DNA of 52,930 bases. It comes from an uncultured Campylobacterales bacterium. GTDB taxonomy: Bacteria; Campylobacterota; Campylobacteria; Campylobacterales; Arcobacteraceae. The DNA is taken from contig CALKDR010000030.1 of NCBI GenBank assembly GCA_938084175.1, positions 1 to 52,930 on the forward strand, in the 5' to 3' direction. A model generated the notes under the pieces. It was not told the DNA's origin. It ran no database searches and worked only from the letters and a program-made list of their open reading frames with translations. The translations under genes and the position numbers were made by a program. Shown here one piece after another: positions 7,873 through 18,705 of this stretch; position 1 is the stretch's first letter; every line of letters begins with the position of its first letter.

Positions 7873-8558
7873 ATAAATAAAAAATGTGAACTATTTATTG
7901 CTTTTATACTAAGCATACTTTCTTTTGTAATCTCTAAGGCATCACCCTCATTCATTTCAATATCATTTATTCTTGATGAACCTTCAATTTGTACAAAATA
8001 GATTTGTCTTGATATATTTATTTTATGTTCTAAAGTTTTTTTATTTTCAAGTTTTGAAACATAGATGTTTATATCTTGGTAGATTTTTATTTTAGCATTA
8101 CCATCTTGTGAAGAAACAATATTTAAAAGTTTATCTTTTTTATCTTCTTCTTTAAATCTTTGAGATCCATAAAGTCTTGGAAGTGATTTAGCAGGTGGAA
8201 TAATCCAAATTTGAAGAAGCCTTAACTTTTCTGAATTATGAATATTATGTTCACTGTGATAAATACCATCACCCGCACTTAAGTACTGAACATCACCTTT
8301 TTTTAAAGTTTCAGAATTACCCATAGAGTCTTTGTGTGTTATTTCTCCTTGTACAACATAAGAAATAATTTCCATATTCGAATGAGGATGCGTATCAAAA
8401 CCTGAATTAGGATGAACAATATCATCATTAAGTACTCTTAATACTCCAAAATTAATATTATCAGGATTTCTATATTCAGCAAAAGAGAAATGAAATCTAG
8501 ATTCTAGCCATCCTAGATTTGAACTTCCCATATTTTCTTTAGATAGTTTTTTTAGCAT
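7854..8558 (-). CDS. Pirin-family bicupin protein
   Basis: The 234 residues match the YhhW-type pirins. The N-terminal cupin has the metal ligands of the family in DTHPHSNMEIISYV (about 56-69) and GIYHSEHN (about 98-105). A second, degenerate cupin follows, with LRLLQIWIIPP at the join. Some relatives have quercetin dioxygenase activity, but the physiological substrate is usually unknown. It is transcribed alone and converges on the DsrE gene. Confidence 0.88.
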   Translation of the reverse strand: MLKKLSKENMGSSNLGWLESRFHFSFAEYRNPDNINFGVLRVLNDDIVHPNSGFDTHPHSNMEIISYVVQGEITHKDSMGNSETLKKGDVQYLSAGDGIYHSEHNIHNSEKLRLLQIWIIPPAKSLPRLYGSQRFKEEDKKDKLLNIVSSQDGNAKIKIYQDINIYVSKLENKKTLEHKINISRQIYFVQIEGSSRINDIEMNEGDALEITKESMLSIKAINSSHFLFIEMKES

Positions 8559-8737
8559 TTATACTCCTTGAATTTTTCCATAAATTTATTAGCTTGTAAA
8601 TGATACAATTTAATCTCTTATGAAAATAATAATGTTCTATTAGTATTTAAAGGTATCACAAAATACTTAACCTCTTCATAATAAAAACTTAGATAAAATA
8701 ATACGTTTTGCTATAAAGAATGAAATAAGGAAACAAT

Positions 8738-9847
8738 ATGTTATTAACTCCAGGACCTACTCCTGTACCAGAATTTGTAAGAAAGGCAATGGCTGATATT
8801 ACGATTCATCATAGAACTCCAGAGTTTGAAGCTATTTTTGCAGAAACTAGAGAGTTATTATTTGAACTATATGGAATGGATGAGGTTGTTATGCTTGCAT
8901 CTAGTGGTTCAGGTGCTATGGAAGCATGTATCACAAACTTAACACATAAAAAAGCTCTTACAATTAATTCAGGTAAGTTTGGTGAACGATTTGGAAAGAT
9001 ATGTAAAGCTTTTGATATAGAATATACAGAAATTAAAAATGAATGGAATAAAGCAGTAAGTGTAGAAGAAGTAATTAGTGCTTTAAATCAAGATAAAGAT
9101 ATTGATGCAATATTTATTCAAATTTGTGAAAGTGCTGGGGGATTAAGACATCCAGTAGAGCAGATTGCGGAAGAAGTTAAGAAATTAAATAGAGATATTA
9201 TGATTGTTGCAGATGGTATTACAGCACTTGCTGTTGAAAAAATTGATACTACAAATTTAGATGCAGTAATTACAGGAAGTCAAAAGGCTTTAATGCTTCC
9301 TCCAGGTCTTGCAGTAATTGGTTTATCAAATGCAGCTGTAGAGAAAATAGAAAAAAAACCTAGAGGTTTTTATTTTAATTTAGCAACTGAAATTAAACAA
9401 CAAAGAAAAAATACTACAGCTTGGACAGCAGCAACTACACTTATAATAGGTTTACGAGAAATTTTATCTCATATTAAAAATAATGGTGGTTTTGATGCTT
9501 TATATGAAAAAACGGCTTTAAGAGCTAGTTCTTCAAGAAAAGCTTTAGAAGAAATTGGTTGTAAGATTTATCCTTTAACTCCTGCAAATTCAATGACTAC
9601 TGTTTATACAGAAGATGCACCTGCTATTAGAAAGATATTAAAAAATAAATATAATGTGAATATCGCAGGTGGTCAAGACCATATAAAATCATTAATTTTT
9701 AGAATTAACCATATGGGATTAGTTGATGATAATGAAGCTGCATGGGTTTTAAATACAATTGAACTAGCAATGGATGAATTAAAAATAAGAACATTTGATG
9801 GAACTGCTAATAGAGTATTTTCTGCAAATATGTTTAAAGGAAACTAG
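8738..9847 (+). CDS. Class V aminotransferase (alanine/serine-glyoxylate aminotransferase family)
   Basis: This PLP-dependent enzyme has 369 residues. It starts LLTPGPTPVPEFVRKAM and has ASSGSGAMEACI (phosphate-binding region, about 55-66), VADGITALAVE (about 157-167) and the PLP lysine in TGSQKALMLPPGLAVIGLS (about 179-197). The closest group is the alanine-glyoxylate/serine-pyruvate aminotransferases, and the exact amino donor cannot be read. It is the first gene of a + strand cluster, five bases before hisZ, which suggests a role in amino-acid metabolism. Confidence 0.85.
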   Translation: MLLTPGPTPVPEFVRKAMADITIHHRTPEFEAIFAETRELLFELYGMDEVVMLASSGSGAMEACITNLTHKKALTINSGKFGERFGKICKAFDIEYTEIKNEWNKAVSVEEVISALNQDKDIDAIFIQICESAGGLRHPVEQIAEEVKKLNRDIMIVADGITALAVEKIDTTNLDAVITGSQKALMLPPGLAVIGLSNAAVEKIEKKPRGFYFNLATEIKQQRKNTTAWTAATTLIIGLREILSHIKNNGGFDALYEKTALRASSSRKALEEIGCKIYPLTPANSMTTVYTEDAPAIRKILKNKYNVNIAGGQDHIKSLIFRINHMGLVDDNEAAWVLNTIELAMDELKIRTFDGTANRVFSANMFKGN

Positions 9848-9852
9848 TATAT

Positions 9853-11953
<2,101 letters not shown>

Positions 11954-11957
11954 TATT

Positions 11958-12509
11958 ATGAGAATGAAGACACATCATACACCATACATTTCAAGAAGAA
12001 TCACAAGAGATTTAGTTACTTGTGATTTTGTTGAAATTAGAAAAGAAAAGCATAGTATTGAAGCTGAAGTTGAAAAGATACTTGATGCTGATATTGATAA
12101 AGAGTATGAATTAGATGAAAAAGTCGATTCGATTTTAGATGAACAAGAAGAAGAAATCGAATTTCATAATGCAGATAGAAGACAACTGTTTTGGATGACT
12201 AAAAAAAGATTAGCTAATGATTTTGGTGTAATTTTAAATAATGAAGATAGATTTTCAGATATTGCACACCAAATTTTAGATTATTTATGGGATGAAGATT
12301 ATATTCATTATACATGTTCAGACAACCAAATTAAAAATGTAATTTTTGCCTCTATTGACCAATTTATGAAAGGTTTTGAAGAAGCTGATTCATGTGTTTA
12401 TGAGAAAATAAAAACATATAAAAGAAAATTAATACCAGGTACTGAAGACTATGACATTATTTATCATAGATTATATGAAGAAGAATTAATAAAAAGGGGA
12501 TTGATATAA
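11958..12509 (+). CDS. DUF507 family protein
   Basis: The 183-residue acidic protein of unknown function is predicted helical. It belongs to DUF507, which is common in Campylobacterota and Aquificota: RISRRITRDL-like start, a middle KKRLANDFGVILNNEDRFSDIAHQILDYLWDEDYI, and C-terminal RLYEEELIKRGLI. The ATG at 11958 has AGGA seven bases upstream. It sits between purA and carA with gaps of 4 and 1 bases, an arrangement also seen in Campylobacter. Transcription with nucleotide synthesis genes is clear; its role is not. Confidence 0.85.
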   Translation: MRMKTHHTPYISRRITRDLVTCDFVEIRKEKHSIEAEVEKILDADIDKEYELDEKVDSILDEQEEEIEFHNADRRQLFWMTKKRLANDFGVILNNEDRFSDIAHQILDYLWDEDYIHYTCSDNQIKNVIFASIDQFMKGFEEADSCVYEKIKTYKRKLIPGTEDYDIIYHRLYEEELIKRGLI

Positions 12510-12510
12510 T

Positions 12511-13632
12511 ATGCAAAAAGTTTGGATATATTTAGAGAATGGAACATTTTTAGAAGCAAAATCATTTGGTGCAACAGGAACATCTGTTGGTGAAATAGTT
12601 TTTAATACATCATTAACTGGATACCAAGAGATTATTTCTGACCCATCATACGCAGGACAATTTGTAACTTTTACAATGCCAGAAATTGGTAATGTTGGAG
12701 TAAACGCTGATGATATGGAAAGTAAATCTTGTCATTGTAAAGGTGTATTAGTTAGAAATTATCACCATGATTATTCTAACTATAGAGCTAATGATAATCT
12801 TGATTCATTATTAAAAGAGCATAATGTTTTAGGAATTTGTTCTATTGATACAAGATACTTAACTAAAATGTTGAGAGATGAGGGTGCTATGATGATGATA
12901 GCTTCAACTGAAATTCACGATAAAGAAGAACTAGCTAAACAACTAGCTGTAGCACCAAGAATTGAAGATATCAACTATATTCAAGAAGTATCAACTAAAG
13001 AAGCCTATATCCACAAATTTGGTGCTTGGGATCATCAAAATAAAACTTATAACAAAGCTGTTATGAGTGATAAAAAAATTGTGGTTGTTGATTTTGGTGT
13101 AAAAAGAAATATTTTAAATGAATTAGTACAATCAGGTTTAGAGGTTGAAGTAATACCTTCTTCATTTAATGCTACTGACTTAATTAGAAGATTTGAAGCA
13201 AAAGAGATTGGTGGAATTTTTCTTTCAAATGGACCAGGTGATCCACTAACTCTTACTGAAGAGAAAAAAGAAGTTGAAAAACTGATTAATGCTGATATTC
13301 CAATGTTTGCAATTTGTTTGGGACACCAAATGTTATCAATTGCACATGGTTTTGATACATATAAATTAAAATTTGGTCAACATGGTGGTAACCATCCTGT
13401 TGCAAATCCAGATAATATTGTAGAGATTACTGCTCAAAATCATAACTATAATGTTCCAGATAATATTATAGAAATAGCAGAAATTACACATCAAAATTTA
13501 TTTGATAATACTATTGAAGGTGTAAAATATAAAAATAAAGAGATTTTCTCTGTTCAGCATCATCCAGAAGCAAGTCCTGGTCCACATGAATCAAAATATA
13601 TATTTAACGAATTTGCAAAAATAGTAAAATAA
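12511..13632 (+). CDS. carA: Carbamoyl-phosphate synthase small (glutaminase) subunit
   Basis: CarA hydrolyses glutamine to supply ammonia to CarB for carbamoyl phosphate, feeding pyrimidine and arginine synthesis. The N-terminal domain has FNTSLTGYQEIISDPSYAGQ. The C-terminal class I glutamine amidotransferase has the nucleophile Cys in MFAICLGHQML (about 264-274), GGNHPV, and the His-Glu pair in QHHPEASPGPHE. The 373 residues are normal. It is the last gene of the cluster starting at 8738. carB is not in this window. Confidence 0.97.
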   Translation: MQKVWIYLENGTFLEAKSFGATGTSVGEIVFNTSLTGYQEIISDPSYAGQFVTFTMPEIGNVGVNADDMESKSCHCKGVLVRNYHHDYSNYRANDNLDSLLKEHNVLGICSIDTRYLTKMLRDEGAMMMIASTEIHDKEELAKQLAVAPRIEDINYIQEVSTKEAYIHKFGAWDHQNKTYNKAVMSDKKIVVVDFGVKRNILNELVQSGLEVEVIPSSFNATDLIRRFEAKEIGGIFLSNGPGDPLTLTEEKKEVEKLINADIPMFAICLGHQMLSIAHGFDTYKLKFGQHGGNHPVANPDNIVEITAQNHNYNVPDNIIEIAEITHQNLFDNTIEGVKYKNKEIFSVQHHPEASPGPHESKYIFNEFAKIVK

Positions 13633-13653
13633 GGTCTAACTCCTTATTTTACT
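13623..13653. terminator. Perfect 12-bp hairpin between convergent carA and the DUF2798 gene
   Basis: AGTAAAATAAGG (13623-13634) and CCTTATTTTACT (13642-13653) pair perfectly across a 7-base loop. The arms contain the stop codons of both convergent genes. It is a plausible bidirectional terminator, though the T runs lie inside the stem. Confidence 0.55.
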
Positions 13654-13868
13654 AATAGTTTTCCTACTATCTTTTTTACAAAAGGAACTACAACTACAAT
13701 AGTTGGAAATGCTACTATAAATGCTTTCCAATAAGCCTCTAACCAAATAACTATAAAGTTATCAATAAAACCTAAATTAATATAAGTAATTATCAAACTC
13801 ATAAACCCAGACATAAATAGACTCATTAAAAAAGCAAATAATAGTATCTCATATTTCTTTGGTATCAA
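13644..13868 (-). CDS. DUF2798-type small membrane protein (74 aa)
   Basis: I place the start at the TTG at 13866-13868, giving MIPKKYEILLFAFLMS. GAGG lies eight bases upstream and overlaps the pgpA stop. A longer frame from 13949 would overlap pgpA by 71 bases and add a tail with no family match. The product has two hydrophobic helices (about residues 7-30 and 40-65) with the short DUF2798 layout, including a membrane-embedded FPTIVVVVPFV near the C-terminus. Function is unknown. It is the last gene of the ispDF-regulator-pgpA operon. Confidence 0.75.
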   Translation of the reverse strand: MIPKKYEILLFAFLMSLFMSGFMSLIITYINLGFIDNFIVIWLEAYWKAFIVAFPTIVVVVPFVKKIVGKLLVK

Positions 13869-13878
13869 TTTCAAATCC

Positions 13879-14364
13879 TCACAAATTAATAATTTTTTGA
13901 ATAAGTTCGTAGCTTGCTGCAGTAGCAATTCCCGCTGCAATTCCTGCAACTAAGTCATCACCCATAACTCCCCAGCCACCTTTTACTTCTTTATCAATTT
14001 TTCCTATTATAGATGGTTTCCAAATATCAAAAATTCTAAAATAAATAAAAGCAAGAGGTGCCATAATTATCATATTCTCTTGAGTTATTCCACAAATAGA
14101 TATAGCAATCCACATACCAGCTAATTCATCTATAACAATCTCTTTCCCGTCATGTACACCTACTTCTTCTTCATAGATATTTATTTGTTTAACAGCAATT
14201 ACAGTAATTAATAAAGTTAGCATAAAAATTGTTGATAAATGTAAATAACCTATAAATGGAAGGATTATCAATAAAGAGACAAAAGAACCAACAGTACCAG
14301 GTGCTTTAGGACTTAGTCCTGAATAGCCAAGTGTTAAAAAAAATTTTCTAAAATTCAAATTCAA
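13879..14364 (-). CDS. pgpA: Phosphatidylglycerophosphatase A
   Basis: PgpA removes the phosphate from phosphatidylglycerol phosphate at the inner membrane. The motifs LSPKAPGTVGSFVSLL (about 17-32), EIVIDELAGMWIA (about 75-87) and GGWGVMGDDLVAGIAAG (about 128-144) are characteristic. The start is uncertain between two in-frame TTG codons, 14364 and 14358; AAGGA touches the first and is six bases from the second, which favours 14358. It directly follows the HP1021-like regulator gene. Confidence 0.93.
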   Translation of the reverse strand: MNLNFRKFFLTLGYSGLSPKAPGTVGSFVSLLIILPFIGYLHLSTIFMLTLLITVIAVKQINIYEEEVGVHDGKEIVIDELAGMWIAISICGITQENMIIMAPLAFIYFRIFDIWKPSIIGKIDKEVKGGWGVMGDDLVAGIAAGIATAASYELIQKIINL

Positions 14365-14367
14365 TCC

Positions 14368-15258
14368 TTATTTCTTTTTCTCAATACCAAGTTTCTTTCT
14401 TTTTTCCCAAAGAGATTTTCTAGAAATCCCTAGCTTTTTTGAAAGTTCAGTATCCGGATATTTTGATTGGTATGATAGAACCATTAATTTTACATAATCA
14501 TTTATTGTGATAATATTTGTATTGGACATCAAAAGGTTTGAATCGTTAAATTCTATTTTTCTATAGGGGAAGTCTTCTTCTGTTTCAAGTGAAGAGATTA
14601 TACAATTTTTATCTTCAATTAATTTAAGTAAATTCTCTTTAGCACTTCTTTTTAATGAATGGAATTGAGTTAAATAAATAATTCTTTTCTTATCAATAGT
14701 ATTTAATTCTTTTTGCCAAGTAGAAGTTCCTAAAGAAATAAAAGAAATTGGCATATCAAGTTTACGAGATAATTCAAACACTAATTTATCCGCACATTTT
14801 TGAGAATTAGATTCTATTAGAGAAGGAAAAGAAGGTGGAAGTAAAACTTCAGTTGTATCAATATCTTCCATGATAAAATCAACATATTCTCTTAGCGTTT
14901 GCAATTCTCTTCTTATTGATCTACATTCTTTATAGTGATAGATTTTTCTTACTAATTCATCCATAATAAAAGGCTTCATAATATAATCTTTTGCACCATC
15001 TTTAATTGGGTTAGTAACAGTTTCATCTGAGATATATGAAACTAATAAAAGTATAATAGCAGTTTCGTTATATTTCTTGATTATATTTTTACATAAAGCT
15101 GATGGGAGAGAAGTTGATAATAGAACAATGTCATAGTCTTTTGTTAGATTATCAATATTTGGTGATTCTATATAATCACAACTGTGTCCATCATCTAATA
15201 ATCTTGAAACAACTTTTTGTGCTAAGTAAATTTCATTTTCTATAATTAATATATTCAT
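14368..15258 (-). CDS. HP1021/CemR-type atypical orphan response regulator
   Basis: I take the ATG at 15258, which overlaps the ispDF stop as ATGA and gives 296 residues; a TTG at 15270 is the alternative. The N-terminal ~115 residues have a receiver fold (MNILIIENEIYL to KDYIMKPFIMDELV). However, the phospho-acceptor Asp is replaced by Ser48 in DIVLLSTSLP, and the acidic pocket reads E7-N8. The C-terminus has a Fis-like helix-turn-helix (TELSKKLGISRKSLWEKRKKLG). Length, position between ispDF and pgpA, and the missing Asp all match Helicobacter HP1021 and Campylobacter Cj1608 (CemR), known phosphorylation-independent regulators. Family placement is by synteny and motif. Confidence 0.85.
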   Translation of the reverse strand: MNILIIENEIYLAQKVVSRLLDDGHSCDYIESPNIDNLTKDYDIVLLSTSLPSALCKNIIKKYNETAIILLLVSYISDETVTNPIKDGAKDYIMKPFIMDELVRKIYHYKECRSIRRELQTLREYVDFIMEDIDTTEVLLPPSFPSLIESNSQKCADKLVFELSRKLDMPISFISLGTSTWQKELNTIDKKRIIYLTQFHSLKRSAKENLLKLIEDKNCIISSLETEEDFPYRKIEFNDSNLLMSNTNIITINDYVKLMVLSYQSKYPDTELSKKLGISRKSLWEKRKKLGIEKKK

Positions 15259-16376
15259 TTTTTGATCCAATTATAATATTTTAAAGTAGCTATACTTTGT
15301 ACTGCAATACCTTCATTTCGGCCTATAAAACCCATTTTCTCTGCAGTTGTGGCTTTTATATTTATAAACTGTTTTTCAACTTGTAATAGTTTAGCTATTG
15401 AAGTTTTGATTTCTTGCTTATGCGGATTGATTTTTGGTTTTTGAGCGATTATTGTTAAATCAATATTAACGATTTCATATCCAACATTATAAATGAAATC
15501 AACAATTTCTTTCAATAAAATCTTAGAGTCAATATCTTTATACTGATCACTAGTATCTGGAAAAAAATCTCCAATATCTCCTGCACCTGCAGCTCCTAAA
15601 AGTGCATCAATTAGTGAGTGTATTAACACATCCCCATCGCTGTGTGCTTTAAAACCATACGTAACAGGTAGTTTTATTCCTCCAAGATACATTTCTTTAT
15701 TATCTTCAAACTGATGAATATCGAAGCCAGTTCCAGTGAAAAAATTATTTGATGGAGCATTCAAACATTTCAAATCACTTAATTCATTAGCAAAAGTTAA
15801 TTTCTTACTTTCTAAACTTCCTTTGATATATTTAATAGTTCCATTATTAGCTTTAATTGCAGAACTATCATCAGTATATTCAATATGAGTATTTAAAGAT
15901 CTTTTCAATATTTCTGTATTAGAAAGTTGTGGTGTTTGTATTAGTTTTACATCATCTCTATTTATTGTATTTTCATTATAAATAACTGTGTCAGAAACAT
16001 TAAGGGTAGGTACTATACAATCTGCATTATTTCTATTTTCTAATAATTCAATTATCACACTTTTAGGGATACATGCTCTTGCTACATCTGTAATCATTAC
16101 GTGAGTTGTATCAACATTCTTTAGAGTATTTATAATTGATTCTTGTCTTGTATTACCACCTTCTACAAAGAAGTAATTGTCAGAGAAGTTTCTCATATAT
16201 GAAATTTCACTTTTTGAAGATGTAATTATAATCTTTTTAAATTTTGCATGATTAGCTAATTTTTTCGTAACATTTAACCAAAGAGGTTCATTATCAATTC
16301 GTAACCACTGTTTTTTTGCTTTATGTTCAAACCTACTAGAATTGCCCGCACATAATACTATTAATGTAACATCCAA
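15255..16376 (-). CDS. ispDF: Bifunctional IspD/IspF enzyme of the MEP isoprenoid pathway
   Basis: This 373-residue fusion carries out two MEP-pathway steps. Residues ~1-205 form IspD (MEP cytidylyltransferase), with LIVLCAGNSSRFEHKAKKQW as the nucleotide-binding start and VMITDVARACI. Residues ~213-373 form IspF (MECDP synthase), with GTGFDIHQF supplying the metal ligands, AHSDGDVLIHSLIDALLGAAGAGDIGDFFPDT, and TAEKMGFIGRNEGI. The fusion is typical of Campylobacterota. It heads the operon that continues into the HP1021-like regulator, pgpA and DUF2798. Confidence 0.97.
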   Translation of the reverse strand: MDVTLIVLCAGNSSRFEHKAKKQWLRIDNEPLWLNVTKKLANHAKFKKIIITSSKSEISYMRNFSDNYFFVEGGNTRQESIINTLKNVDTTHVMITDVARACIPKSVIIELLENRNNADCIVPTLNVSDTVIYNENTINRDDVKLIQTPQLSNTEILKRSLNTHIEYTDDSSAIKANNGTIKYIKGSLESKKLTFANELSDLKCLNAPSNNFFTGTGFDIHQFEDNKEMYLGGIKLPVTYGFKAHSDGDVLIHSLIDALLGAAGAGDIGDFFPDTSDQYKDIDSKILLKEIVDFIYNVGYEIVNIDLTIIAQKPKINPHKQEIKTSIAKLLQVEKQFINIKATTAEKMGFIGRNEGIAVQSIATLKYYNWIKK

Positions 16377-16760
16377 CAGATAAATCCTTTGTGTAAAAAA
16401 GTTACATATTATAGTTGAATGTTACTTACTCTGAAGTTAAGACTTTAATAAAACATGTATTTAATTGCTATTTTGTTTAAATCACAACCTTAGAATATTA
16501 TGATTTAGCTACTGCTATGTGTTATTGGTTAATATTGTGTTTTGATTAACTTTAGTTTCTATATGTTATTAAATCATTAATCTTAGTAAACTTAGATAGA
16601 TAATATTACTTTTCTAGATTAATTTTAAGTTAATAAAGAGTATAAAACACTTATATAGCTTAGGATTAGTGATAATATAAAAAATGTTTTTTAATTAAGA
16701 CAATAATTATCCTATTTTAATTATAATACAAAAATACAAAAATAATAAAGGAAATTTTCT
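16377..16760. promoter_or_regulatory. 384-bp divergent intergenic region between ispDF and mrp
   Basis: No open frame of substance and no RNA gene is visible here; the sequence is very AT-rich. It must contain both divergent promoters. A TAATAC-type -10 lies about 35 bases upstream of mrp (around 16724-16730), and mrp has GGA upstream of its start. TGTTACT at 16420-16426 is an exact match to the published HP1021 box (TGTTWCW), about 45 bases upstream of the ispDF-regulator operon. Such a short W-rich motif also occurs elsewhere in the window by chance. Confidence 0.45.
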
Positions 16761-17933
16761 ATGGCAAATATCGAAGATATTAAAAAAGAACTAGAGAAAG
16801 TAAAATATCCTGGTTTTGCAAAATCTATTATAGAGTTTGGTTTTGTTAAAGATGTAAAAGTTGAGGGTACAAACTGTTTGGTTGTTCTTGATATTACATC
16901 AACAGCAGCAGATGTTGAAGAACAATTAACAAAAGATATCACAACATGTTTAAGTTCAATTGGAATGACAGTAACATTAAATTTTAATAAACCACAAGCA
17001 CCAAAACAAAGTAGTAATACAGTAAGTGGAAAAAATATTGCTCCACAAATTAAAAAAATTGTGATGGTAAGTTCAGGAAAAGGTGGAGTTGGAAAATCAA
17101 CTACTACTGTTAACCTAGCAGTAGCAGCCGCAATGCAAGGTAAAAAAGTAGGTATCTTAGATGCAGATATCTATGGTCCGAATATTCCTCGTATGATGGG
17201 TTTAAATGGAAAAGAAGTTGAAGTAATTGGTGATAAAGCAAAACCTTTAAATGCTTATGGTGTTGATGTAATGTCTATGGGTGTTTTAATGGAAGAAGGT
17301 CAAGCTGTAATCTGGAGAGGTTCTATGATTATGAAAGCTATCCAGCAATTATTAAGAGATATTTTATGGGAAAACTTAGATATCTTATTTATTGACATGC
17401 CTCCAGGAACTGGTGATGCACAATTAACATTAGCTCAAAGTGTTCCAGTAGCAGCTGGTATTAATGTTACAACTCCTCAGCATGTAGCTTTAGATGATTC
17501 TAGAAGATCATTAGATATGTTTGAGAAATTACATATACCAGTAGCTGGTATTGTTGAGAATATGAGTGGATTTATTTGTCCTTCATGTGAAACTGAATCA
17601 GATATTTTTGGAATGGGTACATGTGAAGCTTTAGCAGATCAATATAATACTCAAGTATTAGGTTCTTTACCAATTGAACCTGCAATTAGAGAAGGTGGAG
17701 ATGGTGGAAAACCAATTACATATTTTGCACCTGAATCAATTTCAGCTAAAAGATATATGGAAGCAGCAGCAAAAGTTATTGCTTTTGTAGATTCTATAGA
17801 TGATGATAGAACTAATGAAGATATTCAGCCAACTACTCCTCCTGGTGTTAGTGCTTGTTCAACAACTGCAGCAGCTCCAAAGAAAGAGCAATCAAGTAGT
17901 GAAAGTTGTGGTACAGGGTGTGGCTGTCATTAA
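16761..17933 (+). CDS. mrp: Mrp/NBP35-family iron-sulfur carrier ATPase
   Basis: This cytoplasmic P-loop ATPase loads or carries Fe-S clusters. The N-terminal MIP18/DUF59 domain (about 1-80) leads to the deviant Walker A SSGKGGVGKSTTTVNLA (about 107-123), then DADIYGPNIPRMMG, FIDMPPGTGDAQLTLAQ and the bridging CxxC in FICPSC (about 272-277). The length is 390 residues because of a C-terminal tail after about 355 (TTPPGVSACSTTAAA to GCGCH) that carries extra cysteines. The tail sequence CGTGCGCH could hold metal. The gene is divergent from ispDF, as in Campylobacter. Confidence 0.95.
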   Translation: MANIEDIKKELEKVKYPGFAKSIIEFGFVKDVKVEGTNCLVVLDITSTAADVEEQLTKDITTCLSSIGMTVTLNFNKPQAPKQSSNTVSGKNIAPQIKKIVMVSSGKGGVGKSTTTVNLAVAAAMQGKKVGILDADIYGPNIPRMMGLNGKEVEVIGDKAKPLNAYGVDVMSMGVLMEEGQAVIWRGSMIMKAIQQLLRDILWENLDILFIDMPPGTGDAQLTLAQSVPVAAGINVTTPQHVALDDSRRSLDMFEKLHIPVAGIVENMSGFICPSCETESDIFGMGTCEALADQYNTQVLGSLPIEPAIREGGDGGKPITYFAPESISAKRYMEAAAKVIAFVDSIDDDRTNEDIQPTTPPGVSACSTTAAAPKKEQSSSESCGTGCGCH

Positions 17934-17953
17934 TTGACAATCATTTCTTTAAA

Positions 17954-17991
17954 TAAAAAAAGGGGAGATAATAATTATCTCCCCTTTTTTA
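17954..17991. terminator. Strong bidirectional terminator between mrp and hisIE
   Basis: AAAAAAAGGGGAGATAA and TTATCTCCCCTTTTTT pair across a few bases, with A and T tracts on either side. It ends mrp on the + strand and the ilvE-SPFH-hisIE message on the - strand. Confidence 0.93.
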
Positions 17992-18010
17992 GTTTTAATT
18001 TTAATAAAAA

Positions 18011-18694
18011 CTATTTCTCTGTTCTAGAGTTTTTTTCTTCAATCCCTGAAATAGCAAATCTTCTAGCTAATTCTTGTTTTACTCTATCTGGACTTATATT
18101 TTTAGATGCTAGTGCAACCAAAACATGATAAGTAATATCAGCAGCTTCATAAATAATTTCTTTTGTATCATTATCTTTTATTGCAAAAGTAAATTCACCT
18201 GATTCTTCTACTATTTTTTTTAGCATTGAATTTTCTTCGCCTTGAAGAAGTTTTGCTGTGTATGACTTTTTGGGATCGTCATTTTTCTTTTCTTGTATAG
18301 TATGATACAAGGTATCTATAACTCCATAAGCAGCACTTGTATCAACTTCTACTTTAGCCACTTCTTCATTTGTTTTAATGCTGACAAAGAAACATGATTC
18401 TCTACCCGTATGACAAGCAACACCTGTTTGCTTTACTTTTAATAAAATAGTATCATTATCACAATCTAACATAATATCAACTACTTCTTGAGTATGACCA
18501 GAGCTTTCACCTTTTTTCCAGATTCGTTGCTTACTTCTACTGAAATAATGAGCAAAATTTGATTCAAGTGTTAAAGTTAAAGCTTCTTTATTCATATAAG
18601 CTAACATCAAAACTTTACTTGTTGAAGCTTCTTGCGTTACTACTGGAATTAAACCTTCCATTTTTTCCCAATCAATAGTTTCTATTTTAGTCAT
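18011..18694 (-). CDS. hisIE: Bifunctional phosphoribosyl-AMP cyclohydrolase / phosphoribosyl-ATP pyrophosphatase
   Basis: The enzyme catalyses the second and third steps of histidine synthesis. The HisI half (about 1-115) has MLAYMNKEAL, SRSKQRIWKKGESSGHTQ, the metal-binding DCDNDTILLKVKQTG and VACHTGRESCFF. The HisE half (about 125-227) has LYHTIQEKK, KKIVEESGEFTFAIK and AADITYHVLVAL. The total of 227 residues is normal for the fusion. It is the last gene of the run that begins with ilvE, with AAGGA upstream of its ATG. Together with hisZ at 9.9 kb, two scattered his genes are in this window. Confidence 0.97.
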   Translation of the reverse strand: MTKIETIDWEKMEGLIPVVTQEASTSKVLMLAYMNKEALTLTLESNFAHYFSRSKQRIWKKGESSGHTQEVVDIMLDCDNDTILLKVKQTGVACHTGRESCFFVSIKTNEEVAKVEVDTSAAYGVIDTLYHTIQEKKNDDPKKSYTAKLLQGEENSMLKKIVEESGEFTFAIKDNDTKEIIYEAADITYHVLVALASKNISPDRVKQELARRFAISGIEEKNSRTEK

Positions 18695-18705
18695 TTATTT
18701 AATCC

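Noticed and set aside
13869-13949. Long N-terminal extension of the DUF2798 gene starting at 13949
   Set aside because: It overlaps pgpA by 71 bases, adds residues with no family match, and a TTG with a well-placed GAGG lies at 13868.
17934-18128. 64-aa open frame after mrp
   Set aside because: It runs through the bidirectional terminator and then antisense to hisIE.
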